Source of the DNA: Ancylostoma caninum | Taxonomy: Eukaryota; Nematoda; Chromadorea; Rhabditida; Ancylostomatidae | DNA: 64,000 nt | Assembly: GCA_037903475.1 (NCBI GenBank) | Contig: JBAJFG010000444.1 | Location: 62,001-126,000, forward strand | Reading direction: 5' to 3' | Shown: positions 45,296 to 55,877 of the stretch, in pieces | Layout: each line of letters opens with the position of its first letter | Numbering within the stretch: position 1 is the first letter of the stretch | Position numbers and translations under genes: made by a program | The notes under the pieces: model-generated | Databases searched by the model: none | Told to the model about the DNA's origin: nothing | The model's input: the letters and a program-made list of their open reading frames with translations, nothing else

Positions 45296-45726
45296 ACCTA
45301 CTCAAACAAAGACTCAAGCCAGATAGGTTCCATTCCGATCTGTGAGCTTAGCCTGTTGCACCTTCCTTTTCAGATCGTTTGAGGTTTGGGGAGCGGAAAA
45401 AATGGAAACGAAATGCGAAGACGTAAATGCAACTACGCACACAAATCCACAATCTGGATAGGGGTGAAAATTAATTGTTTACGAAGTGGCCTGAAAATAA
45501 GTAGTTCCGAAACGTCAATGAAAAGAGCAACTGCATGACAGATAGTTAATGATTCGAGGGATTGATCCTTGGAAATCACTCTAAAATTGAACTGAGGGCA
45601 GGACCTATTCGTCAAGGCAAGTGATTCAGCAACGTCACAGCACTAAGTATCTCAACCAGCACTGACTAAACAAACGGGATTTCGAACTATTTTATGGGCT
45701 CTTCGTTATGTGCTTACTCACTTATA

Positions 45727-45972
45727 GCGGCGTCCTCCCATTGCTTCTCACAGCATCGGCAATTGTAATGCAGCTATCTTGAAGACGAAGAACCTCCTCT
45801 TCTTCAGAATAACACCTGAACCCTGCCGGGTAGCAGAATAGTGTTGCGAAGGTAAGCATTTGAAAGTAAACAAAAGATCGGACCATCAAAACCACATACT
45901 TTCGCTTTTTTTCGGTGATTACCACCGGCAAGCGAAAACAAACTAAGCCCCTTGGCGCACTCCACAGTGACA
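45727..45972 (-). CDS. Possible exon with one membrane segment, unrecognised
   Basis: On the minus strand a TATTCTTCACAG acceptor (about 45973) opens a frame through MSLWSAPRGLVCFRLP, the hydrophobic MLTFATLFCYPAGF, and the acidic EEEEVLRLQDSCITIADAV, to TAA. TAA is followed at once by GTGAGTAAG, which would be a donor in another frame. A signal-peptide-like frame (RRIVLIISIHILHSGHV) overlaps in a different phase upstream. No consistent gene model was obtained. Confidence 0.22.
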
Positions 45973-46022
45973 TGGCCGCTGTGAAGAATATGAATGGAAA
46001 TTATGAGAACAATACGTCTCAA

Positions 46023-47400
46023 GTTCCTTATCGTATCACACAGTTTGCGTGACTAAGGCATATGAGCAGTTGTGCAAGATCTTTTTTGGCAAACGGTCGC
46101 GTACCAGAGAAAAAGCGGCTTTACGCAGCAGAAGTCCTGGTAGCATCCCTTAGAATACTATTCTTTTGGAAACTATTCAAACGGAAAAAATGAAGGTGTC
46201 AAGTGCAAGTAATTCCGCGGCATAAATGCCTCACCTCGGAGAGGAAGGAGGTGCTACACCAATACCGGAAAGTGCATTTACGCAGGGGAAGTGCAATGAT
46301 CCCTACGATGCAATAGAAAAGAGGAAAATTCCCCCAGATGTGGAGAAGTGACGGTGCTCATGGAACCTCTTCCACAAGTCCAACAATTTGTGCATCAGCA
46401 ATGATTGTTATCACTTTGACGCCATTTCATTTCATTTTGCTCCGTTTCATGAACAACACTGAAAAAACATGGAAATTTGCCCATGCCGATGATCCAATCT
46501 CAAGAAACATTTAGAATGCTTTCTTGAATACCACTCTTCATGATGATGCCGATGATGATGCATGATGCATCATTTCCTACGATCTTATTGTGGAACTAGT
46601 GTTGCATTTCCAGACAATCCACTTCTTAAAGATAAGATAAACCTCTCTACACATATGGGTAATGTACAGAGTCTAAGCGTTGCACATGAAGGATTGTCTA
46701 AAAAGGGAACATTACTAGGTAAACATTCTTTTTGAGAAACATTATACACAGCTCTGTAAAAAAAACGATATGTTTTGTTCTTGATTACTACCTGCTGCCT
46801 GGAATCGGCATAATACTGCGAGATAGGTCTTCTATAAACGCCTGCGTATAACTCAACTGTGATAGCAAAACCCATTCGTTTCTATTAAGCTCTCTACTAC
46901 TATGGTTTTGAATATGTAGAGACGCTTTTAAATATGAGCAAAATGGGAATGAGTTAACAGAGGTATGTTTCTCGGAGATTTCCTGTCTATAGTGTGTTCC
47001 GCCGTAAAATATTATTGTGAAAACATTAGAGGCAGAGATAGAGTTCGAGAAATAATACCGTAGTCAGGCAAGAACTGCTGACTACGACACAAATACTCAA
47101 TTATCATGATAATATAATAGTATAAGAAACAAAACATCGGGGATGGTAGTAATTTGGTCGAAAGTGGAAATTAATAGACAACTTCAAGTGGCATCTGAGT
47201 CCAAATTAACACTCCTGATTTGGAGGAAATCAGCAGGTAGTCGTCACATATCACACGAAATCTCATGCTCAAAGCACTTCCTTTGACGGGAACTGATCAC
47301 TACGCCGCTGGCCTACAATCTGGCATCAAAACCGCTGTACCACAGTGAGTACGTTCTCCTTGCTGAACGATGTTCCTCGTCAACTACACCTGCTATATGG
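46023..47400. other. No confident gene
   Basis: Contains a short (GATGATG)n microsatellite at about 46540-46570. A minus-strand frame (46875-46585) starts MGFAITVELYAGVYRRP and has a CAGCAG/GTAGTAAT donor and a TTTTTTTTACAG acceptor, but the next exon stops after three codons. No further support. Confidence 0.3.
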
Positions 47401-47404
47401 AAAA

Positions 47405-47480
47405 ATGAAGGACTCACGACATCGAACCCCTGTCTACGCGCTCATAATCGTGCATATATACCACTGCGCCACGCAGTTCA
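47405..47480 (-). mobile_element. tRNA-like (SINE head) on the minus strand
   Basis: The complement reads GTGGCGCAGTGGTATATATG (A box) and, about 35 bp later, GGGGTTCGATGTC (B box). This is a convincing Pol III internal promoter pair. The following complement sequence (CGTGAGTCCTTCATTTTTCC...) is not shared with S1 or S2 here. It may be a tRNA pseudogene or another SINE family. Confidence 0.45.
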
Positions 47481-47544
47481 CAATAATTTCCATGTCCATT
47501 TCCTACCGATAAAATGAGTTCAGTTAAATTTCTGGGAACATATA

Positions 47545-47940
47545 TTAGGTTGTGGAAAACATTTGTGCAGTTTTTTAAAATTTGTTTTGCCACGGTGATC
47601 GAAACATTGCGTGAAATGCCTTCATGAGCCACTTTGTAGCACTTGATGTGCTCTTTACAGCTAACACAACCACTTTCCTCAATCATCGCTTCATCTTGTT
47701 TTCTACCGCATGAAATGTGACCATCCAAGTCGACAAAGTTGAACTTCCCGCGACCGACTACCTTTCGACTTCAATCGTGGATCACATGTGGTTTCAGTGA
47801 CTAGAAATATCAATGACATTCAAAGAGGTATCTTCACTGTGAGAAGCACAGCACAGGAGTGTTATACCCACTTCAGACAGGGCAAATTTGGCCTTGAAGT
47901 TGCTTCTCGTTCTGGACACCCGGTTTGTGAGACATAGAGG
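47545..47940 (+). mobile_element. Mariner remnant with transposase N-terminus
   Basis: TTAGGTTGTGGAAAACATTTGTGC at 47545 after TA is a mariner-type terminal repeat. From about 47766 a plus-strand frame reads FDFNRGSHVVSVTRNINDIQ, then FTVRSTAQECYTHFRQGKFG and LEVASRSGHPV. These match the N-terminal DNA-binding domain of mariner transposases (R-G ... AA-N-I ... R-T/S ... W/Y-F-x-x-F-R-x-G-x-F-x-LE-x-x-x-R-S-G-x-P). The frame stops shortly after and no right terminus was found. Confidence 0.72.
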
Positions 47941-48879
47941 CAATTACCCTCTAAGGTTCCTCCAAATGTAAGGAAAAGTCACTACTTATACTAACTGTTA
48001 AAAATGTGTAAGTCTAGCTAACTCATTTCGTGCAAAACGCTAAAATGCACAATATAGGGTAATCGTTCACATTGGATATGCTCGATTTCTCTGCGGTAAT
48101 TTCACTAGCATAATTGGCAAGAAATTTGAATGTTGAGGATTTCCACTAGCGCCGACTCTACAGGTCTGGTGCAATCGTACACCATTTCTTGTTAAGTTCC
48201 CTATTCATTTCATAAACTGTGGTCCAAGAGTTGTGCGAGCCACAAAATGAGTCATTTCGAACAACGCAAATTTTCGTAGACATGGAGCTGAGAAGCTACC
48301 CTGTCCTTGGCAGCATTAATGGAAGAGTGAAGCAATTTTGCAAGCCATTAAGTGTGATTGATATTGTATATGAAATGCAGTCGTTTCTATGCCCATGAAA
48401 AACCGCACACACTTATTCCCCAGTATCGATTGCGGATTTCTAGAAAATGCGCGACTTCGCGCACATTTCGCTCTTCATCCATTCGACTCTTTGGTTACCA
48501 AAGATACTCATCAAGTGTCGTAAACCCCAAAACTCCGAGAATGGCCCATTTTCGGGCCTCACATACGGTCGTGACTGCTCGTCTGTCTTAGAAGTTGCAA
48601 GCAACAACTAAGACCGTGCATGAAGCCAACCAGGAATTGATTACATCCTATCTACTCCATACTTTCTATAACACTAAGTTAATCTAATTTAAGGTTTTTT
48701 GGATTTTCCAATTAGCAGTGGTATGAAAAGCCAGCCGCTAAAATATTGTTTTAGGATTCAAGCTTCGTCTGGTGCATATTAGTGACCAAACGAAGGATGA
48801 TTCACTGTACAATTATTAGTTTGAGGTAGACATAGCAATAGTCACCTTACTCCTGTGTAAAAGCGTCCAAATAACTGTT
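47941..48879. other. No gene recognised
   Basis: A 77-codon frame at 48358-48591 has no domain. No repeat structure was recognised. Confidence 0.35.
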
Positions 48880-48960
48880 TGCAGACCGCTTGCAAAATCT
48901 TGATCCACAGACCGAGTTGCTCTGATTGAGCCAGTTAGCCACTGCACCACCCAACATACA
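48880..48960 (-). mobile_element. tRNA-like sequence on the minus strand, degenerate
   Basis: The complement contains GGTGGTGCAGTGGCTAACTGG (A box) and GGTCTGTGGATCAAGA (a weak B box) at tRNA spacing. Probably a decayed SINE head or tRNA pseudogene; no full cloverleaf could be drawn. Confidence 0.32.
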
Positions 48961-49504
48961 CACAATGTTTGTACTTTGCATGCACACACGTCAGAGAATT
49001 TTCTCCCATCATGGGTCAAAAGCGCTTTGGCTTTGTAGTTCACGCCACTGCTTGGAAATTAGCCGCTGTGACCGAGGCCGCCTTCTATGCAGAAAGCACT
49101 CCTGTAGCTCCTCGTGAATGAAAACCATAATGTGGACGTGCGCGCCCTGAGCGCTGTTGTGTTTGTGCGCTCGGGGCGCGGTTGTATCGGCGAAGTTGCC
49201 AGCGAAATCTGCATCAAAATCTACCCTAGGGTGCATTTCGCTGCAGATTTCGCATGGTGTCTGGCCTCATGCAGTTGAGCGCTCTTTCACGCATACTATC
49301 CAATAATTGACTTGGTCAGACTTAGCTGGAGCTCAGTACCAACTAAGCGCAAGCTGGAAACTTCGAGAAAATGTCAGAATTTTCTCTCACTTAGATGCCA
49401 ATTTTCAATCCAAAGTTGTGTATAGCATATATCGGGTCATGAACAACATATTTACAGAAGTCGGAATTCAATGTTAGTAGTAGTAAGTAGCTTAACTTAT
49501 TAAA

Positions 49505-50942
49505 CTTATTAACTTAACTTCCACGGATCTCCCTCTTACGAGGGATCCCAGCCGATTTGCTGCGAGGCTACGTGGCGCGACCCCAGGTGGCAGATAGGGG
49601 TTTACCGCGGACCAAAAGCAGCCATGCGCTTGCCCTGCGACGCGGGTAGATCTAGGGGATGGACTCCTTAGTTCGACAGGGCTGGATTCGATTCATGCGG
49701 CCGGCATATGAGTGTGAACATGCACTCACGCGCGTGGGTGTGTGCGAATGCTTTGTGCGGGCTGTATCCTGCAGTTCGGATTTGGCCAAAAGCTCGCACT
49801 CTAACGACTGGGAAGCGCATGAGAGGCGAGTAGGGGCCGCCTCTAACAAATAAGTCCCTTGTCCACGGGGGGAATTCCTTCTCCCCGTAAATCGAATGCC
49901 GGCGACAGGCCGCAGTGACAGGCCGGCTGACGAACACCCCATGTCACATCACATGGATCATGACGCCAAATGGATTTGAGCAGAATGCTACGGCGTACGC
50001 GGGAATCGACGCCCACTCGCGGGGCCCGGTGAGTGTGGACAATAATATGCGAGGGTCCTCGATGCTTCTCGAACGGCGGCATCGGGGGGCAAGCAGGCGA
50101 GTCGTTAAGGATCACTGCGTAGCCAATACGCGTATTGCGACTTTGAACGTTGGATGTATGCCGACGACGTAATGCTAGCATCTGAAGACAAGGGTGAGCT
50201 TGAACGGCAGACGCAAGCGTGGAGTGACCGACTGGCACGGTTTGGCCTTCGCCTCAACATTAAGAAGACCGTGTATCTGACCACAGACGAACACGAGCCC
50301 GGCACTATTAAAGTTAATGGCATGAATCTCCCGAGAGCCACTGCGTTCAAATACCTCGGTTCAATGGTCTCATCGGACGGCAGTCTCGCTCATGAGATGA
50401 TCGCACGCGTTAACGCTGCGTGGCTGAAGTGGCGCTCACTGACTGGTGTGCTGTGCGACAAGAGCATCCCAGACCGCCTGAAGTCGAAGATCTACCGAAC
50501 AGTGGTACGCCCGGTCGCGCTCTATGGTGCCGAATGTTGGCCTGCCACCAAGGAAATAGAGCGCCGAATCAACGTCATGGAAATGAGGATGCTGCGGTGG
50601 ATGGGTGGCATTACGCAGCTGGATCGCTTCTGCAACCAGGACATACGGCAGCGAATTGGAGTTACTGCGATAGCCGACAAACTCCGTGAGGCGCATCTGC
50701 GATGGTTCGGCCACGTTCTCCATGCTGATTGCGATAAAGTCTGTAGGATTGGCTTCAATCTAGAAGTACCAGGAAAGCGACCGAAAGGACGACCAAAGCA
50801 AAGATGGCTTGACACTCTGCACGCCGACCTCAAGCTAGTTAGGATCCATTCCGACTAGGCGCACGACAGGGCAATATGGCGTCAAAGGATGAGCAAAGCG
50901 GACCCCGCTACGAAAGGGGAAAAACGCTAGGAAGAAGAAGAA
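49505..50942 (+). mobile_element. Internally deleted non-LTR retrotransposon
   Basis: Direct repeats CTTAACTTATTAAA at 49491-49504 and 50943-50956 bracket the element. A shorter 10-bp choice (AACTTAACTT at 49511 and 50941) is also possible. The 5' part (GC-rich, 49520-50150) ends with NTRIATLNVG, the opening of the AP-endonuclease domain of RTE-like elements. It is joined immediately at about 50152 to YADDVMLASED, the RT catalytic motif. Most of the endonuclease and the N-terminal RT are missing (roughly 2 kb in a normal element), and the reading frame changes across the junction. The 3' end is GAAGAAGAAG. Confidence 0.8.
50154..50858 (+). pseudogene. Reverse transcriptase C-terminal part
   Basis: An open frame of 234 residues beginning at the YADD catalytic box of a non-LTR reverse transcriptase (YADDVMLASEDKGELERQ). 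It continues with the thumb region FGLRLNIKKT and FKYLGSMVSSDG, the SKIYRTVVRPVALYGAECW block, and the C-terminal segment LRWFGHVLHA and RPKGRPKQRWLDTL that is standard in RTE/related elements. Palm motifs upstream of YADD and the endonuclease are absent, so it cannot act alone. It is well preserved from YADD to the stop, suggesting that the deletion is recent. Confidence 0.9.
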
Positions 50943-50956
50943 CTTAACTTATTAAA

Positions 50957-52040
50957 GCACGCGTTCTTTCCTAACTAATTTCATGTATTGAGGACGGAAT
51001 CACCTGTATTGCCTGCACTTATGTAGTTATCCTAGTAGACTGAACATGCTTCATCAATGTAATAATATCATTTTTTGCCTTATCGCTCACAAGAGCAGGC
51101 CACCGAGTTCTGCTTTGTCCAGCAGAGACATACATAGCAAAAGATTGTAAGTTACTTTTACGTGGTGAAAAAAGGTGACAATCGGGTGGAGGTTGTGTGA
51201 CCTTGTGGTGTTCGTTCGACTTCCAGTCAAGCCTGGGGACCAGCTATCCTTGTCTACCTTTGGTCTTTCTTGAGAAGGATCACATTCCGGATCTCTTCGA
51301 TGCGTAATTTTGCATTCTTACTCTATCCTACATGAGATGTGATACTTCTAGCATTACTTATCCGACACAGTTCAATGTCGCCGGCTTTTTTAGGTTACGT
51401 TATACAAAAATATGTAGATGGGTACATTCTTGGGATTTGAAATTCATTTTCAATTTGTAGATAGCTGCAGCGCACAAAATCAAAATTAAATGTTGAGAAA
51501 AAAAAGCTCAAGATTGAGGCACAGATTGTGAAACCATCCGTGCTAAAATCTGAAAAAGCAACAAAAAATTTTGTAAAGCCAGCTGAAAGGGATGTTTTTC
51601 TGATAACTAGTAGGCCCCGAGCGTGCCTCCTGTGGTGAAGAACGAATGAGAATGGAGGCTGCAAAGTCTTTCAAGCCGTCATATCTTATCACCCCTCTTG
51701 CATTGAATAGTGTACCGCAATAAGATCAGTTGTACGAGAATGATCGAAACTCAGTACGATCACGACAGCGTTGCTGTGGTGTATGCCATACGCCTAATGC
51801 GATAGACTTATTCGAGGTACTCATCATTTTGGTGACCAGCACGTTGACATTTAACAAGGGAAGTGCATGAAGATAAGCAGCTAATGAATGGCTCGGCGAT
51901 ACAAACAAAAATGACGTGAACAAAAAGCACGAAAAAAGTGTACACCTAGATCATGAATATACTACTCTGATGTTCAATGGTGATACATTTGGCGAGGTTC
52001 GTTTAGCAACCTCGCAGGCGGGTTTGCCAACTACCCAGGC
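50957..52040. other. No gene recognised
   Basis: Flank of the retrotransposon. Frames at 51395-51664 and 51726-51923 on the minus strand have no domain or splice context. Confidence 0.35.
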
Positions 52041-52046
52041 AAACGA

Positions 52047-52185
52047 AGTCCGTCAAATGTATTGCCAAACAAGAAGTCTCGCCAAATGTATTGCCAAACA
52101 AACATATCCAATTCTATTAGCACGCGAACCTTGCCAGTTGTATCGCCACACAAACCTTGCCAATAGTGTCGTTAAACAAAAAGGC
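52047..52185 (+). repeat. Degenerate tandem repeat (about 28-36 bp units)
   Basis: Four to five units built on (T/C)CGCCAAATGTATTGCCAAACAAAC: GTCAAATGTATTGCCAAAC, GCCAAATGTATTGCCAAAC, GCCAGTTGTATCGCCACAC and GCCAATAGTGTCGTTAAAC. This repetition explains the open frames on both strands here. Confidence 0.55.
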
Positions 52186-52369
52186 AGCTGCAAAAAAATG
52201 GATATCATCAGGAATCGTGCCATAACACCTATTTTCTGCCGCCTTACTGGCTGAGTCATCCGGATCGACACCATCAATGGCTAAGCCTCCAGATGAAAAT
52301 GAAATGAACGTTTTGGTAATTCTTATCAAGTGAGGGGTATATGAGGCCCTCAGTTTGCAGGTAGACCTC

Positions 52370-52620
52370 AGTCTACTCTCCGCTTCCGCGGAGAGTGGAA
52401 TCCTACAGGAGTCGACCGGCCCACTGGGGCCCGGTTGAAACCGCGGCGGTGCGTGAGATGCGCTCGCGCGCGGACGCGGCGCGGATGCAGAAACGCGTCT
52501 GGATCCGTTAGTAGCGGCTGGCGTTGGCGCACGGGGCGCATGCCGTGCCCCGGAACTTGACGCGCGTTTTTGCTCTCTTATGTTCTTCAGTTTCGGTACC
52601 CGTTCCCCCGCACCATGATA
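52370..52620. other. GC-rich island without recognised gene
   Basis: A compact, strongly GC-rich block (CGCGCGCGGACGCGGCGCGG and similar) in AT-rich surroundings. It supports a long minus-strand frame (52641-52117, 174 codons) of low complexity rich in Ala, Pro, Arg and Ser. It has no domain, and the frame is what GC-rich DNA gives by chance. It could be part of a mobile element. Confidence 0.35.
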
Positions 52621-52783
52621 GTGGTATGATTTCCGGGACAAAATCGGGTCTCCCGCGGAACTTGCAGGGTAAAATCAGAATGTTGTGGGAGAAAAACTAC
52701 CATTTTTGTATGACTCACCCTCGAGCGGGAGACATCATTCTGTCAATCGGGACTTCTGCACTAGTGTCTAAGTGTCGAGTGTA

Positions 52784-53064
52784 GCCGCTATACTCTTCGA
52801 GGAGTATAGCACCTTGCGTCGCCGTCGCCGGCGACGGCGACCGCCAATGTTGGCGACCGCTCACAATCGATTTGCACAGAAGCCGCAGTCGCCAACATTG
52901 CCGGCCGCCGATCGCCAATGTTGGCGACCAATCGATGAGCACGGAGATCCCAGTCGCTATTATCGGCGGCCGCCGCGACGCCCCGCCCACAATCGATGCA
53001 CACCGGTGTCACAGTCGCCAGCGACGGCGACGCAGGGTGCTACAGTCGTCGAGGACTATAGCGG
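52784..53064. mobile_element. MITE, nearly palindromic (281 bp)
   Basis: CCGCTATACTCTTCGAGGAGTATAGC at the left and its counterpart CAGTCGTCGAGGACTATAGCGG at the right are inverted and flanked by TA (52782-52783 and 53065-53066). Most of the interior is also self-complementary, with repeated GTCGCC(A)GCGACGGCGAC and CCAATGTTGGCGACC words. No coding capacity. Confidence 0.8.
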
Positions 53065-53225
53065 TAGTGTGAGCATGACGCTGCTAACTGAATTGCCCTA
53101 GTAAAAATGCAAAGTAAAGCATGAGTGGCCACAATGCGAACGGTTCCAGTTATGCCATCATTTCATCCTCACTCTGCCATAGCCCAAACGGTTCGGATTG
53201 TGACAAATTACTTGGCAGCATCATA

Positions 53226-53760
53226 TACAGTCGCGGTCAATGAGATATTTTCAATTCTTCTGTAGTAGGTAAGTTGATGAAGACTAGATTTTACGTTTTA
53301 TCGGCTACGTTACGAGCTTAAGCTCGTGTTCAGGCCAACTGACAGTAAACAAGCCTAGGCTATAGTCCGACCTGATCCATCGCTGCTACTGACGACGAAG
53401 TTGACTGCGAAGAAAAAACACGACGAAGTTGACTGCGAAAAAAAAACACGACGAAGTTGACTGCGAAAAAAACTATTCTGATATTAAAATAGGAACTACA
53501 ACGCCGTCAGTATTCTTTAAAGGCAATAGAAAGTTTTTTTTTTTGATAGTTCTGGTCCTCCCATTTGAGCAGCAAAGGAAAGTGCAGCAATGACATCTGA
53601 TGGAGAAAATAGCTAATTGTGTGCTGATTCTTATCAACTCTTCATTTTTCTCAGAAACTGGTAGTGAATTTATTGGACCAAATCCATGGAAATTGAGTTC
53701 CTGTCCAGATAAGCTGCTATGAGGAAGCACCCACAGAGCTTCAATAAATACCCAAATTTT
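53226..53760. mobile_element. Tc1-like fragment, copy 2 of family R3
   Basis: Starts TACAGTCGCGGTCAATGAGATAT like the copy at 5010. It is similar to it from 53470 to 53700 (AACTATTCTGA, ATTTGAGCAGCAAAG, TGCAGCAATGACATCTG, TTATCAACTCTTCATTTTTCTC). The segment between the terminus and this block differs and contains a three-unit tandem repeat. Confidence 0.5.
53391..53472 (+). repeat. Three-unit tandem repeat (28-29 bp)
   Basis: CGACGAAGTTGACTGCGAA followed by an A-rich spacer and CA, repeated three times. The units are almost identical and differ mainly in the length of the A run, consistent with slippage. Confidence 0.9.
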
Positions 53761-53884
53761 ATGTGGATAGCCCAGTCCAGAGGTGAGTTTCAGCAGAAAA
53801 TCCTCTTGTCGAGACCGCGATTGTATATGTTGCTTCCAGACACAAAAGTATGATAGGATTGATGGATGTTTTCGCAGTTTCACT

Positions 53885-54124
53885 AGTCAGGTTCATTTGT
53901 TATATAAGTTGTACATGGGCGGCCGATAAATCTGTTGTGAAGTAGTCTGTAAGTTCGTCTTAGCTTATAAGGGCTCTCTATGCCAAGTCGATATGTGAAT
54001 TCAGTAAACACGGACTACTAGCACATACCTCACTGGTAGCACCCTGGTACAGCGGTTTATTGCCCCCTTCGGGGCGTTTCACGCATACCATTGGATCCAG
54101 GGCGTTGAGCTTGTTAAAATCCGC
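53885..54124. other. No gene recognised
   Basis: Short spacer with GCCCCCTTCGGGGCG, a small hairpin, at 54062-54076. Nothing else. Confidence 0.35.
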
Positions 54125-54162
54125 GGGTAAAATGGAGTTGGGAGGGGGGCCACCTTACAAAA

Positions 54163-54302
54163 GTCGGTAATATGACCTGTCCTACACGTTCAGACTTGCT
54201 AGCTGACACGTCCACAACGCTTTGACCTGTTAGCTTTATTAACGTATAGCAGTAACCTAAAATGCAAACAAGTCAAAACGTGTAGGACAGGTCATATTAT
54301 CG
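54163..54302. mobile_element. MITE inserted in the left end of the composite element
   Basis: GTCGGTAATATGACCTGTCC and ACACGTT at the left are mirrored by AACGTGTAGGACAGGTCATATTATCGAC at the right. It interrupts the inverted terminal repeat of the larger element between GGGGGGCCACC and the GCAGGGCGCAGCAC block, so it inserted later. Confidence 0.7.
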
Positions 54303-54750
54303 ACTAATACCAAGTGCAGGGCGCAGCACTAGGTGGTCAGTGTCGGTTGGGGAGTACTAAGTCCAGTCGGATTCCGAAATGGGCTACTAAGTACCTACAC
54401 ACTAGGGTTCTTTCAGGAAAAGCAGATAGCACTAAAAAAATGGCTTGAATAAGCGTTAGTGAGACGACGAATGATGTTTCAGCAAGAAATGCGTACCATT
54501 TGGCGAAGACAGCCTAAATCATCTCAAATTCTAGCTAAAATCCTCGAAAGACCGATAACAGTACGGAACTGTTTGATGCCGCTAGAACTCGTTGAAACTT
54601 GTTATAGAACCTGTCAGATACAAGAAATTGTCATTGGAGCGTGGTTTTTTCTCTCAAACCCGGAACTTTCCCAGGAAATTTCTCTCGTTTGAGGAAGTGT
54701 TCCGATACGCTGTCAACTCCAAGAAATGCGCCTAGGTGGTACCAACTCTC

Positions 54751-54900
54751 CCCCAAAGTGGCATCTTTGGTTTTTGAGAAACCGTCTTCGTTTTTGAAAA
54801 AAACCGTCACTAATGGTCAAAAACCACTTTTTGACCATTAATGACGGTTTTTCTCAAAAACGAAGACGGTTTCTCAAAAACGAACGGTGCCACTTTGGGG
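54751..54900. mobile_element. 150-bp near-perfect palindrome
   Basis: CCCCAAAGTGGCA at 54751 pairs with GCCACTTTGGGG ending at 54900. The arms of about 73 bp are complementary with only a handful of mismatches, including GAGAAACCGTCTTCG, CCGTCA and AATGGTCAAAAA, around a 4-base centre. It is a full-length hairpin-type MITE inside the composite element. Confidence 0.85.
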
Positions 54901-55175
54901 GGATACTCGCTGGTATAGTACGCATCTACAGTCAAAATTCCAACATGATACGTCTCCTACAGGTTGAGCAACACCTGATTATCACTGGAGCGCACCAGAG
55001 TGCAGGGTAGGGATGGAGTAAATGGTTGAACAACGGTGGTCTTCAGCCACGAGTTTGATGACCCTCCAGAAGTGCTTCTCTGAAATCTGCTTGTCTCTAA
55101 TATCAGTAGACAGTTAGCGGTTGGCTACGCCCCGGACATTGGTGCTAAGCCCCCTGAATCTGCAGGACGCTACTA

Positions 55176-55535
55176 AGAGTATCCCCAGACTCCGCCAGCA
55201 ATCGTGGCGATCGCCACGACAGCCGGCTGTCGTCGCGATCGCCACGACCACCGGCGATCGCCACATGGATAAAGTGAATGAGGAGACCCCAGACGTAAGA
55301 GCGATGATAATAAATTGGGCGTGGCGATCGATAGACATCGTTTCCAATATTGCTATCATTCACATCGCCAGTTCATTTCGGGCACATCTTCGAGAGTACG
55401 GGCGATGAGCTCCGTTTGGCAGCGATCCATGGCGATGTAACGTGGAATCGATACGTATCATTTCCACGATCCTTATCTCTTATATCGCCGGATCATTTCT
55501 ATTCATTTTGAATAGGCGAAGTCTGGGGATACTCT
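55176..55535. mobile_element. MITE (360 bp) inside the composite element
   Basis: AGAGTATCCCCAGACTCCGCC at the left and GGCGAAGTCTGGGGATACTCT at the right are inverted with one mismatch. The interior is rich in GGCGATCGCCAC palindromic words on the left side. It is the innermost of the nested set. Confidence 0.8.
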
Positions 55536-55740
55536 AAGTCGTGGTGGTCAATGACCACCTGGTGCTGCGCCCTGACCAAGTGGCCCCCCCCCCCCCAACT
55601 CCATTTTACCCAAATCCGCTAATATCTCAGAATCGAGAGTTATGTGAGACTGCGTTGGAAATGGCAAACTAATTTTTCTTATCCAGAATTGGGCACTTAT
55701 ACTTAGTGCAGTAATGGGATGGCACTTCCGACTACACCAA

Positions 55741-55877
55741 CTACTTATACCACATCGGAGTCCGATCCGGCCAGATAGAAAGGATACGAATTGGTCCTCG
55801 CCGTATAGATTCGCATAAGGATCGATACATATCTTTTCTTATCCGACCGGATCGGACTCCGATGCCTTCAAATGTAG
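55741..55877. mobile_element. Hairpin MITE family M7, copy 1
   Basis: CATCGGAGTCCGATCCGGCCAGATA and TTATCCGACCGGATCGGACTCCGATG are inverted, followed on the right by AAATGTAGCT. The second copy at 58474-58607 shows the same arms plus the outer AGCTACATTT on both sides. It lies just upstream of the ATG of the gene at 55911 and could contain its promoter region. Confidence 0.75.

Larger units (their letters stand above)
54125..55611. mobile_element. Composite terminal-inverted-repeat element with nested MITEs
   Basis: Outer ends GGGTAAAATGGAGTTGGGAG and its complement (CTCCATTTTACCC ending 55611) are inverted, with long G/C runs next to them. The inverted ends continue with GGCGCAGCACTAGGTGGTCA (54320) and TGACCACCTGGTGCTGCGCCC (55552), but the left one is split by another MITE (54163-54302). 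Two more palindromic elements (54751-54900 and 55176-55535) lie inside. No transposase remains. Confidence 0.75.

Noticed and set aside
50154..50858. Functional reverse-transcriptase gene
   Set aside because: The frame begins at the catalytic YADD box; the upstream palm motifs and the endonuclease are deleted, and the frame is broken at the junction.
52117..52641. 174-codon minus-strand frame rich in Ala, Pro, Arg and Ser
   Set aside because: It comes from a GC-rich, low-complexity block and from the degenerate repeat next to it; GC-rich DNA has few stop codons, and no homology or splice site supports it.
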